Virus record (IMG/VR): IMGVR_UViG_3300034418_008897
Coordinates: 16,525 to 80,524 of that record
DNA from: a virus
DNA: 64,000 nucleotides
Direction: 5' to 3' (one strand)
Below the pieces are notes generated by a model. It saw only the letters and a list, made by a program, of their open reading frames with translations, was not told the origin of the DNA and searched no databases. This document shows positions 46,347 to 52,942 of the stretch, in pieces (positions within the stretch are counted from its first letter, which is position 1; each line of letters begins with the position of its first letter). The position numbers and the translations under genes were made by a program.

Positions 46347-46601
46347 TCAATTCATTAAACTAAATTTTTGTCTGTAAGCTAATTTCTTACTAACTACCTC
46401 ATTATCAGCAATTTCTCTTACAGAACAAAATATAATATTTTCTTCTCCATACTTATCATACATATTTTGTATAGCTTCTACAGGATGTTTTCCTTCTCTT
46501 AAAAGCTTAAGATGTACAGAAACACTAGCATTAAAATCTTGAGTAGTATTAATGTAGATGTACTCATCTTGTATACTAGTTATGTAGTAAAGAGTTGCCA
46601 T
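46347..46601 (-). CDS. Degenerate GIY-YIG-fold protein
   Basis: An 84-residue protein. The start LYYITSIQDEYIYINTTQDF aligns with the GIY and YIG strands, and VHLKLLREGKHPVEAIQNMY then DKYGEENIIFCSVRE matches the helix-strand part of GIY-YIG nucleases. However, GIY has become LYY, YIG has become YIN, and the usual arginine in the next helix is missing (DFNASVSVHL). It therefore looks like the fold without the active site. It ends nine bases upstream of the transglycosylase start, follows a terminator, and sits in the virion cargo set, an odd place for a homing-type protein. Confidence 0.6.
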   Translation of the reverse strand: MATLYYITSIQDEYIYINTTQDFNASVSVHLKLLREGKHPVEAIQNMYDKYGEENIIFCSVREIADNEVVSKKLAYRQKFSLMN

Positions 46602-46615
46602 AGAAATTTATAGTA

Positions 46616-46653
46616 AATAAAAAAGAAAAAACCAGAATAAATTAATATCCTGG
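46616..46653 (-). terminator. Intrinsic terminator inside the cargo gene set
   Basis: On the minus strand CCAGGATA pairs with TATTCTGG (one wobble) across a TTAATT loop, then six Ts, a C and six more Ts. It lies about 30 bases after the stop of the beta-barrel-like gene at 46682-47428, so the genes further down need their own promoter or readthrough. Confidence 0.85.
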
Positions 46654-46681
46654 CTGAAATTTTTATATGTAAAATAATAAA

Positions 46682-47428
46682 TTAAAATCTATATTTTAAA
46701 CCTGCTCTGATATTATAATTAGAGTCGTATTTACCTTTATCATATCTACCTTCTAAATTACCTGATAATTTAGGCGTGAAATATTTTTCGGCATTAATAT
46801 TAGCGCCTACTCTGTAGTTTTCATTCTTACCTAGACCTTTTTCAGCGGAAGCAGAAACCCCTAAATAACCATTCTTCAAAGGCACTCCTTTATTAACATT
46901 ATAGCCTAAAGAAAAGCTAGGGCGGCTTATACCTTTATATGTCACAAATTCAGGAAATCCGGGTGCACTAGGTATTTTATCCATAGCGTAGTTAGCCTCA
47001 GCCTTGACCCCTAGGGACCCTAAATTTTTAGGTAAGTCTTTGTATAAACTAGACTCGAACCTATTAAACTCTTCTATCTGCGGATATTGTTCTATTATTT
47101 TTTCACCATTTTTATCTACATCTTCATAAATTCTCATTCTCTTTGCCTTCTCAAGGCTAGCCATACCATCAACTCTAAAACCTTTAGGCAAAGCAGCACC
47201 AGCACCACCCATTTTCATATAGTCATTGGGAGCTTCTAATCTTTCTTCATGGCTCCACCCATAAGCAGTAGGATTCCATCTACCAACAGGAGCTGATAAA
47301 TTTATCCTAGGTTCTTCTTTTTCTACTAAAGGGCTGGTATTCATAAACTTATGTTTAAGGTCTAAATCCTTTATATAGGAATTTATAGTACCTTCTGTTT
47401 GATATTTTTTAGTATATAGTAAAGACAT
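46682..47428 (-). CDS. Tagged outer-membrane-like beta-barrel protein
   Basis: A 248-residue protein. It begins MSLLYTKKYQTEGT (cargo tag) with no signal peptide. Residues 150-248 are amphipathic beta strands with Gly/Asn turns (GYNVNKGVPLKNGYLGVSAS; YRVGANINAEKYF; LSGNLEGRYDKGKYD). The last residues, IRAGLKYRF, follow the C-terminal signature of outer membrane proteins: alternating hydrophobics ending in Phe, read by the BAM complex. A barrel without a Sec signal but with the virion tag suggests delivery from the particle to the envelope. That is inference; a soluble virion barrel is the alternative. Confidence 0.6.
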   Translation of the reverse strand: MSLLYTKKYQTEGTINSYIKDLDLKHKFMNTSPLVEKEEPRINLSAPVGRWNPTAYGWSHEERLEAPNDYMKMGGAGAALPKGFRVDGMASLEKAKRMRIYEDVDKNGEKIIEQYPQIEEFNRFESSLYKDLPKNLGSLGVKAEANYAMDKIPSAPGFPEFVTYKGISRPSFSLGYNVNKGVPLKNGYLGVSASAEKGLGKNENYRVGANINAEKYFTPKLSGNLEGRYDKGKYDSNYNIRAGLKYRF

Positions 47429-47430
47429 AA

Positions 47431-48855
47431 TTATTTTTTATTATATAATATTCCTCCTTTGTTAAACTTATAACTACCGTAATAATTAGGTTTAGTACTC
47501 TCTTCTCCTGTTTCTGGGTTATAGTATAATATAGGTTCACTTACATCTTGCCAACCATCGCTATCTTTAAAAAAAGCATCTTTTTGAGTTCTAACTTCTT
47601 TTACTTGATGTCTGCCTGTTTTAGGGTTAAATACTAAAACTGTTTGCATTCTAGGGCTCGTCATAAGCGGAGTATAATAATCTTTAAGAGAGCCTGTTTT
47701 TTCTATAATAGGTCTAAAATCTGGTTTTTTAACCATAGGTCTCATTTCCATTTTATCTGGAATGATTGGTTTAGGCTTACTTATTAATCCAAGATTAAAT
47801 TTTATAGATTTTTTACCATTAGTAATTAAAGGATGATCATACCGACTAGTTGATGGTGGTAAAGTTCCAGTTAAATTCTTATAATCTTTAAACAAATCCT
47901 CCAATTTTTTCTCTTCTAATTTCCACTTAAGAGCCCCATTATAATCATCAGGCTTTATTTGTTTTAACTTTGCTAATCTTTCTTGTTGCATCTTATAGAT
48001 AGCCAATTCCAAATCGTATTTTTTCTTTTCATATTCAAAACTTGTCTTTTTAGGTGGCTCAATAGAAACAAGAGTCTTTTTTAACGAAACACCAGTATTG
48101 TTACTTTTTAAATCTACACTATCTATAGGTTTAGCATTTTTGTCCAAAAAAGCAGATCTTTTTGCTACGTCTGTTTTTAATTCTACAAACTTACCATTAA
48201 TTTCTTTTTGCCATTTACCATTTACTTTCCTATAAGTATTACCTCCATAAGTATAAGAACCTGCCCAATTTTTAGGATTAGAAGGTGGTAATATAGGTTG
48301 TATAGGGTTAGCAGGAATTTCGTCTTGCAAATAAAAATATTCTTTTTTTTGTTGATTATAAATTTTATCAGAAATTAACTCTCGTTCTTTGTCCGACGAT
48401 GCTTGCTCATAGTCCTCCCAAAGGCTACTAAAATAAGGAGAATGAATATGAGTACCTATAAGACGACCCCCGTGTAATTGATTTAACCTACTAGGAATTT
48501 TATTCCATAAATCATCACCTGACCCTATTAAAATTCCTTGTTCATCTTTAAGAATTATTTTATCACCTCTATTTTCAGGCTCATAACCGGCAGCAGCAAT
48601 TTGAGCAAAAATAGGACTTTTCCAACGATCATAATCCCATATACTATAATTATTTATATTATTTTGTATTTGATTTCGCGTAGTTTTAAAATCCTCCACT
48701 GCTTGTACATGCCTAGTATTACTATCGTTGTAAGCTTGCAATCTATTATTATATTCATCCCAAGTTTGAGCCTGGTAAGGATTAGTTTGAGGACGATAAT
48801 TTAAAGGATCTATCCTTCTACCTTTTTGAAATTTTTCTACATATAATAAACTCAT
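47431..48855 (-). CDS. Tagged cargo protein with shared module; possible HxH hydrolase-like region
   Basis: A 474-residue protein. Tag at both ends: MSLLYVEKFQKG at the start and KGGILYNKK at the end. Residues 128-150 read HGGRLIGTHIHSPYFS, then WEDYE, which resembles the H-x-H-x-P, S-x-x-D pattern of JAB-like or MuF-associated effector domains; the match is short. Residues 199-243 are the module shared with three other cargo proteins (GNTYRKVNGKWQKEINGKF). Residues 250-330 are a Lys-rich coiled coil. The rest is unassigned. Probably packaged with the other tagged proteins. Confidence 0.55.
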   Translation of the reverse strand: MSLLYVEKFQKGRRIDPLNYRPQTNPYQAQTWDEYNNRLQAYNDSNTRHVQAVEDFKTTRNQIQNNINNYSIWDYDRWKSPIFAQIAAAGYEPENRGDKIILKDEQGILIGSGDDLWNKIPSRLNQLHGGRLIGTHIHSPYFSSLWEDYEQASSDKERELISDKIYNQQKKEYFYLQDEIPANPIQPILPPSNPKNWAGSYTYGGNTYRKVNGKWQKEINGKFVELKTDVAKRSAFLDKNAKPIDSVDLKSNNTGVSLKKTLVSIEPPKKTSFEYEKKKYDLELAIYKMQQERLAKLKQIKPDDYNGALKWKLEEKKLEDLFKDYKNLTGTLPPSTSRYDHPLITNGKKSIKFNLGLISKPKPIIPDKMEMRPMVKKPDFRPIIEKTGSLKDYYTPLMTSPRMQTVLVFNPKTGRHQVKEVRTQKDAFFKDSDGWQDVSEPILYYNPETGEESTKPNYYGSYKFNKGGILYNKK

Positions 48856-48859
48856 ATTA

Positions 48860-49597
48860 TTAGGAATTATATCTTTGGTTAACCCAGTTCCCTCCTTGTG
48901 GTTGAGGCTTAACTTTATGTTGAGGCTTGACCTTCTTTCTTATAGCATTTAAATTAGCTGTTGCACTTAGCCCTGCGTTCCAAGTAAAATAAGGTTTGTC
49001 TTTATAACTTGAATTTGCTATACCTGCATTGCCGTATAAATTAAAAGAAAAAGGAGATTTTTTAGGTTGATAAGACAAACGCCCATAAGTACCCATAGTA
49101 GCTTCACCTTTTGCTTCTTGTTCTTTTTTAAGTAAACCTGCAAGGGATAAATAGTACCCATAAGTCCCTTTTAAATTAGAACCGTATTTACCTATATCGA
49201 ATTTAGAGCCTAGATGTCCTTGATGAGTTAATTTTAACCCATCATTATTAAATGAAGCTCCTATTCCTAACCCCATATCATATTTTTTACGAGGATTTTC
49301 TGTTACTTCTAAACCTAGCCTACCATATAATTTATTATTAGAATCTAAGGCTAAACCTACATCTCCATAAGTACGATTACCATCTAAACTAGTAACATTA
49401 GGATTTTTTATTCTATGTGTGTACATAAAATTAGTGTTGTAATTATTATCCCCTAGATTTGAATAATAATCGTTGCCGCCTTGTGTATATACAGCAAAAT
49501 TACTATTTAAAGGCATGCCGGTTTTTTTATTCCTCCCTTGTATATCATGCAGGCCAGTACCGCCTATTTGAAATTTTTGTACGTATAGTAAAGACAT
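48860..49597 (-). CDS. Tagged beta-barrel-like protein
   Basis: A 245-residue protein, first gene of the late arm. It starts MSLLYVQKFQIGGTG and has no signal peptide. Residues 75-215 are a regular series of amphipathic strands with Gly/Asn/Asp turns (GDVGLALDSNNKLYGRLGLE; MGLGIGASFNNDG; FSFNLYGNAGIA; WNAGLSATANL), typical of an outer-membrane-type barrel. A basic tail of about 30 residues (RKKVKPQHKVKPQP) follows, so unlike its neighbour it lacks a terminal aromatic BAM signal. It probably belongs to the same delivered set. Confidence 0.55.
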   Translation of the reverse strand: MSLLYVQKFQIGGTGLHDIQGRNKKTGMPLNSNFAVYTQGGNDYYSNLGDNNYNTNFMYTHRIKNPNVTSLDGNRTYGDVGLALDSNNKLYGRLGLEVTENPRKKYDMGLGIGASFNNDGLKLTHQGHLGSKFDIGKYGSNLKGTYGYYLSLAGLLKKEQEAKGEATMGTYGRLSYQPKKSPFSFNLYGNAGIANSSYKDKPYFTWNAGLSATANLNAIRKKVKPQHKVKPQPQGGNWVNQRYNS

Positions 49598-50187
49598 AGT
49601 GTATAAATATAAAGTTATATAGCAAATATTTCCGTAAAAGCAAAGAAAAATCCGCAGTGTAATATAGGTACTTGTAGAAAAAGCCCCCCCGGTAGTAGAG
49701 TAAAAAGAAGAAGAGTAGAAAATAGAAGTTGCAGAAAAAGAGGGGGGGGTAAGTTGAAAAATAGTGAAAGTTGGAAATAAAACAGAGAGGGAAGGGCTAG
49801 TCGTCTTGTCCCCCCGGCGGGCGCTTTGCGGGGGTTTGGTTCGTTGCTGCCGCGGCTCGTTATTGGGCGGGGGGTTACTTTCACGGTCCTGGTGATGGGG
49901 GCACTGCTTTCATCTTCGGCCTTGTTATCGTATTTAAGTTAACTTTGCTTGCTAGCGTGTCCGCTGCTGCGCTTGGCTCTCTTCTGCGTTTGGGTTCTAC
50001 TCGTCCGACCTCTCTAGGGGGTAGCCTGGTGTTGTCTTATTACACACGAGGGGGGGGGTGCCCTAGAGTTTTATTATGCCTAGATAACGGGCTTGGTACG
50101 TTATTATAACAACAACAACCAGAGCTGTATGGTTTTACAAGACACAATAGCTTAGTGAAAATCTTGTTTATTTAAAAAATAAAGAAA
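49598..50187. other. Divergent intergenic region with GC-rich core
   Basis: Late genes run left from here and early genes run right. In an otherwise roughly 30 percent GC sequence, bases 49801-49920 are about 64 percent GC by direct count. There are G and C runs (about 49686-49692, 49742-49748, 49811-49816, 50050-50058), a CCCCC/GGGGG pairing near 49811-49844, and purine-rich tracts at 49695-49800. No credible gene fits. It must hold both divergent promoters; a replication origin or a structured noncoding RNA is possible. A weak a-b-a'-b' pairing near 50117-50152 (AACCA/TGGTT and AGCT/AGCT) resembles the leaders downstream. Confidence 0.7.
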
Positions 50188-50514
50188 ATGACAACAACAA
50201 ACAAAAAAGGTTATTCTTGGGTAGATTGCCCAACTTTAACAGAAAGAATCGACAGATTAAGAGAGCAAATCAAAGCCGGAGAATTTGTGTATACAGGTAG
50301 TAGAATACACCCTACTACAAAGCATGAGATATTCCATGCTATAAAACCTAGTACAAGATTTATGATAAGATTCACTTTTAAATTTAATAGTGATGGTGAA
50401 AAGTATTGTAATTGGTTCGCTATGATCGGGTCAACAAAGGAGCAGGAACAATTTCTAAAAGAAGTTGGTCATGAAGCGTACCAGGAGTACCAGTCTAAAG
50501 AAATAGATTGGTAA
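50188..50514 (+). CDS. First early-arm protein, function unknown
   Basis: A 108-residue protein (MTTTNKKGYSWVDCPTLTER). A helix (ERIDRLREQIKAGEF) is followed by a beta region (RFMIRFTFKFNSDGEKYCNW) and a C-terminal helix (TKEQEQFLKEVGHEAYQEY). It is the gene closest to the divergent region, so it is probably among the first expressed after infection. No family recognised. The bases after its stop (50534-50569) form two short hairpins, ACGG/CCGT-type and GGCT/AGCC. Confidence 0.55.
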   Translation: MTTTNKKGYSWVDCPTLTERIDRLREQIKAGEFVYTGSRIHPTTKHEIFHAIKPSTRFMIRFTFKFNSDGEKYCNWFAMIGSTKEQEQFLKEVGHEAYQEYQSKEIDW

Positions 50515-50587
50515 TATCTAAAAATCAAAGCATGTCCGTACCAGACGGGGCTGAGAAGTGCTGAAAGCCAATCTGTTATTTACTAAC

Positions 50588-50618
50588 AACCTTAGATGGG
50601 TGTAAAGGTTAAACCATC
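50588..50618 (+). promoter_or_regulatory. Leader pseudoknot, copy 1
   Basis: AACCTT at 50588-50593 can pair with AAGGTT at 50605-50610, and GATGG at 50595-50599 with CCATC at 50614-50618. The order a-b-a'-b' is an H-type pseudoknot with a one-base first loop, five-base second and three-base third. It ends ten bases before the ATG at 50629. Two more copies lie at 50809 and 52036. Position suggests control of translation. Confidence 0.6.
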
Positions 50619-50628
50619 ACAAAATATT

Positions 50629-50787
50629 ATGGAAAGAATATTTCGGTTGCAAATTACAAGAACAGCAATCTCAAACCCTGAATGGGTTGAAATAGTAGCT
50701 GCTTCTGAAACAGAAGCACAAACTAAATACTATTCAATGAACCCAACCCACTTCATTATTTGGACTATTGATTCTTTAAATGAGTAA
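50629..50787 (+). CDS. Small early protein behind pseudoknot leader 1
   Basis: A 52-residue protein (MERIFRLQITRTAISNPEWV). An upstream in-frame ATG at 50596 lies inside the pseudoknot, so the ATG at 50629 is chosen; it has the same ten-base spacing to the leader as in copy 2. The pattern EWVEIVAASETEAQTKYY resembles small alpha/beta phage proteins that begin with a strand, then a helix starting ASETEA. Function unknown. Confidence 0.6.
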   Translation: MERIFRLQITRTAISNPEWVEIVAASETEAQTKYYSMNPTHFIIWTIDSLNE

Positions 50788-50808
50788 CTTTGTAAATTAA
50801 ATATTAAC

Positions 50809-50839
50809 AACCTTAGATGAGGGTATAGGTTAAATCATC
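50809..50839 (+). promoter_or_regulatory. Leader pseudoknot, copy 2
   Basis: AACCT at 50809-50813 can pair with AGGTT at 50827-50831, and GATGA at 50816-50820 with TCATC at 50835-50839. Compared with copy 1, one base pair of the second stem has changed on both sides (G-C to A-T), keeping the pairing. It ends ten bases before the ATG at 50850. The upstream sequence AATTAAATATTAACAACC is shared with copy 3. Confidence 0.62.
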
Positions 50840-50849
50840 ACAAAATATT

Positions 50850-51182
50850 ATGGAAGTAATTAATTTAACACCGCATGCTATTAAAGTAGTAGGTAAAGAT
50901 GGCGAAAGAGTTTATCAACCATCAGGATTGGTAGCTCGAGTAGAGCAATCTGTTGTAGAAACAGGTGATTATATAGATGGGTTCTCAGTGAGCCAATCTG
51001 TATTTGGAGATATAGTAAATCTCCCAGCACCTCAACCTGGGGTGTACTATCTAGTGTCAGCTATGGTTTTAGGGGCTTTGGCTGGCTCTAGAAGTGATGT
51101 AGTAGCACCTAAGACGGATGCTACGGCCATAAGAAATGAGAAAGGCCATATAGTGGCTGTTAGAGGTTTCTTAAAATATTAA
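50850..51182 (+). CDS. Conserved phage/mobile-element protein (NLTPHA family), function unknown
   Basis: A 110-residue protein beginning MEVINLTPHAIKVVGKDGER. It has the ordered motifs of a widespread family in phages and plasmids: NLTPHA, PSG then AR, NLPAPQPGVYYLVSAMV and RSDVVAPKTD, with a C-terminal GHIVAVRGF. The family has no established function. The pseudoknot leader ends ten bases before its start. Confidence 0.75.
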   Translation: MEVINLTPHAIKVVGKDGERVYQPSGLVARVEQSVVETGDYIDGFSVSQSVFGDIVNLPAPQPGVYYLVSAMVLGALAGSRSDVVAPKTDATAIRNEKGHIVAVRGFLKY

Positions 51183-51229
51183 AAAATTACTAATTTAAAG
51201 CTGACCTATCGGCATGACGGGGAAATTAT

Positions 51230-51502
51230 ATGGAATGCATGGAAGATATAAATGACGCATTTGCGTCAGGTTTATTGTTTTTCCCTAAAACTTCTGACGA
51301 AGAATGGGAAAGAAGAAGGATTGAGTCAGAAGAAAGACTCAAAGAGTATAAAAAGACGGAAGGGCAGGTCCGTCATATAAAAAAAGGTAACTATTGGTTA
51401 CCGATTATAATCATGGAAGTAAAAGCTTACCATGAAGTAATAATAAAAATAATTGCAACGAAAGAAGTAAAAACAGTTGCATTTTACGAAATAAAATACT
51501 AG
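51230..51502 (+). CDS. Small charged protein, function unknown
   Basis: A 90-residue protein. The N-terminal half is a Glu/Arg-rich helix (WERRRIESEERLKEYKKTE) and the second half is beta-rich (YWLPIIIMEVKAYHEVIIKI). Its leader (51183-51229) contains GACCTATCGG then ACGGGG, some potential pairing, but not the pseudoknot layout of its neighbours. No family recognised. Confidence 0.5.
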   Translation: MECMEDINDAFASGLLFFPKTSDEEWERRRIESEERLKEYKKTEGQVRHIKKGNYWLPIIIMEVKAYHEVIIKIIATKEVKTVAFYEIKY

Positions 51503-51509
51503 TAAAAGT

Positions 51510-51719
51510 ATGGATAAATTGTATTACGTGTATTTTAACACTGGATCTCTTGCCCCCATGTGGGTTAAGAAAAACGAAAGTTTTGCTGCTAAACTGAACA
51601 GTATAGTTGGAAAAGATAAACAGAATGAAATTACTTCGGTAGAATTAATAAAAACTTCACCGAGTATAAGTAAAGAAGTTTTAGACTCATTATTTAATAA
51701 ACCATTAAACAATAATTAA
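51510..51719 (+). CDS. Small early protein, function unknown
   Basis: A 69-residue protein (MDKLYYVYFNTGSLAPMWVK) with a beta-rich first half and a Ser/Lys-rich helix at the end. It starts seven bases after the previous stop and ends one base before the next gene, so it belongs to a tight operon of 51230-52014. No family recognised. Confidence 0.5.
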   Translation: MDKLYYVYFNTGSLAPMWVKKNESFAAKLNSIVGKDKQNEITSVELIKTSPSISKEVLDSLFNKPLNNN

Positions 51720-51720
51720 G

Positions 51721-52014
51721 ATGAACAATATATCAAAACAAGAAACTGAACTAAAAGCAATAGGCTTAGATTTAAACCTAAATTACGTAAACAATAGCGT
51801 AATAATAGTGAAAGGCCATAAAATAGTAGCGCCTGAAGAATGTATAGTGCGAGCTATACAATTAAAAATAAGAGAAGGGGAATTAAAACCACAAGACGTC
51901 GAGCTATACGACAATAAGAAAAGGATAGAAATCAGACCAGATGGTATGATAAAAGAAAAATTAGAATCAAATTTTTATCAACTTAGTGCTAATTTAGCAT
52001 TTAAGTTATTCTAA
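51721..52014 (+). CDS. Small early protein, function unknown
   Basis: A 97-residue protein with alternating charged and hydrophobic segments (ETELKAIGLDLNLNYVNNSV, then GHKIVAPEECIVRAIQLKI). Probably a compact alpha/beta domain. It is the last gene of the small operon before the third pseudoknot leader. No recognised motif. Confidence 0.5.
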   Translation: MNNISKQETELKAIGLDLNLNYVNNSVIIVKGHKIVAPEECIVRAIQLKIREGELKPQDVELYDNKKRIEIRPDGMIKEKLESNFYQLSANLAFKLF

Positions 52015-52035
52015 AACAAATAATTAAATATTAAC

Positions 52036-52066
52036 AACCCTAGATGATAGTATAGGTTAGATCATC
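52036..52066 (+). promoter_or_regulatory. Leader pseudoknot, copy 3
   Basis: AACC at 52036-52039 can pair with GGTT at 52055-52058 (or CCTA with TAGG, shifted by one), and GATGAT at 52043-52048 with ATCATC at 52061-52066, a six-pair second stem. The first stem is weaker than in copies 1 and 2. It ends eleven bases before the ATG at 52078, after a CAACAACAAC spacer. Confidence 0.58.
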
Positions 52067-52077
52067 ACAACAACAAC

Positions 52078-52605
52078 ATGAGAGTACCAAATTATGAATT
52101 GTATTTAGGCTTGCGAAGCGAGCTAGACGGTAGAATTGCTATAGGTGGTTCTACTGCACTTGTAGTTAGAGGTGAATTACCTGCTGACTACAAACCAGGA
52201 GATCTGGACTTGTGCATTGAGCACGAGATCCAACTAAGCATTATAGATACTTACCTGACCCAAAGAGGTTGGGAAATGTCTATAGACATACCAAATGGTA
52301 ATGCCTTTACTGTTAGAAGGCAATACAAGCTGGATGGAGAGAAAGTAGATTTCTTCATCATACCTGACTTAGACCGTTGGGTAGATTACATGGACGGAAA
52401 CGTTTATGTTAAGCCCCAAGTTATATGGGCCGCGCGTGGTTATTATGCTGGCGTAGGCTCAGACAAAGCCCAAAACCAACTAGTAAAGAATGGTATGATT
52501 AGGCCATTTGTACCCAACTCAACCCCTAACTCAAAATTGACTAAGAGACAAGTAATACGCCGTATTATCGGCGATGTTAAACACTTAATTAAGAGTATAT
52601 TATGA
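52078..52605 (+). CDS. Nucleotidyltransferase-like protein
   Basis: A 175-residue protein. RIAIGGSTALVVRGELPADY then KPGDLDLCIEH gives the Gly-Gly-Ser helix start and the Asp-x-Asp pair (D42, D44) of minimal (MNT/AbiEii-like) nucleotidyltransferases. A third acidic residue may be in EKVDFFIIPD. The C-terminus is basic (KLTKRQVIRRIIGDVKHLIK). It could add nucleotides to RNA, protein or a small molecule, or be a catalytically modified regulator. It has pseudoknot leader 3 and overlaps the deaminase gene by four bases (ATGA). Confidence 0.65.
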   Translation: MRVPNYELYLGLRSELDGRIAIGGSTALVVRGELPADYKPGDLDLCIEHEIQLSIIDTYLTQRGWEMSIDIPNGNAFTVRRQYKLDGEKVDFFIIPDLDRWVDYMDGNVYVKPQVIWAARGYYAGVGSDKAQNQLVKNGMIRPFVPNSTPNSKLTKRQVIRRIIGDVKHLIKSIL

Positions 52606-52901
52606 AAAAATTAATGATGACGGTGCTACTAAAGTCAGTAGCTAATCTTTCACCTGATAAATATAAGGTGGGAGCTATCTATGTTCAAGGCTGGAGAATC
52701 AGCTTTGGATATAATACTAGTAGAGATTACGGTAGTCATGCAGAGGACATGGCTATTCGTATGTTCGAGAAGCTCTACAAGCCCAGAGCACAAAAAGGAA
52801 CTATGTATTGTACATGGTCTCCATGTTCTGTATGTGCAAAGAATCTCTTTAACCTAGGTATAAGGCCTTGGTATTTAGATCGATACACTGGCAAACTCTA
52901 A
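52602..52901 (+). CDS. Cytidine/deoxycytidylate deaminase-like protein
   Basis: A 99-residue zinc-dependent deaminase-fold protein: GSHAEDMAIR (H46, E48) and TMYCTWSPCSVCAKNLFNLG (P74, C75, C78), the HAE and PCxxC sites. The spacing and SPC-x-x-C-AK-N-L-x-N-L-GI fit dCMP deaminases; the TWSPC form also recalls the AID/APOBEC branch but does not prove it. It is short compared with dCMP deaminases (about 150-190), and ends soon after the second motif. It overlaps the nucleotidyltransferase-like gene. Probably acts on pyrimidine nucleotides or on nucleic-acid cytosine. Confidence 0.75.
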   Translation: MKKLMMTVLLKSVANLSPDKYKVGAIYVQGWRISFGYNTSRDYGSHAEDMAIRMFEKLYKPRAQKGTMYCTWSPCSVCAKNLFNLGIRPWYLDRYTGKL

Positions 52902-52942
52902 ACTCGTCTGAGCGAGTATAAATAGGCTTTAGGCTCAGAGCG

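Noticed and set aside
49615-49884. 89-residue minus-strand open frame in the divergent region
   Set aside because: It is made of homopolymer and Phe/Leu/Pro runs created by the GC-rich and purine-rich tracts, has no normal AT-rich leader and resembles nothing.
50117-50152. A further pseudoknot leader before the first early gene
   Set aside because: The AACCA/TGGTT stem is good, but the second stem is only a self-complementary AGCT/AGCT and the spacing to the ATG is 35 bases, unlike the others. Kept only as a weak note.
50534-50570. CTGAGA segment and two hairpins resembling part of a TPP riboswitch
   Set aside because: The rest of the TPP consensus, especially the second conserved arm with the CTGATC-type core, is missing and the element is too short.
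51183-51229. A fourth pseudoknot leader before 51230
   Set aside because: Short complementary stretches exist but the conserved AACC..TAGATG..GGTT..CATC order is absent.
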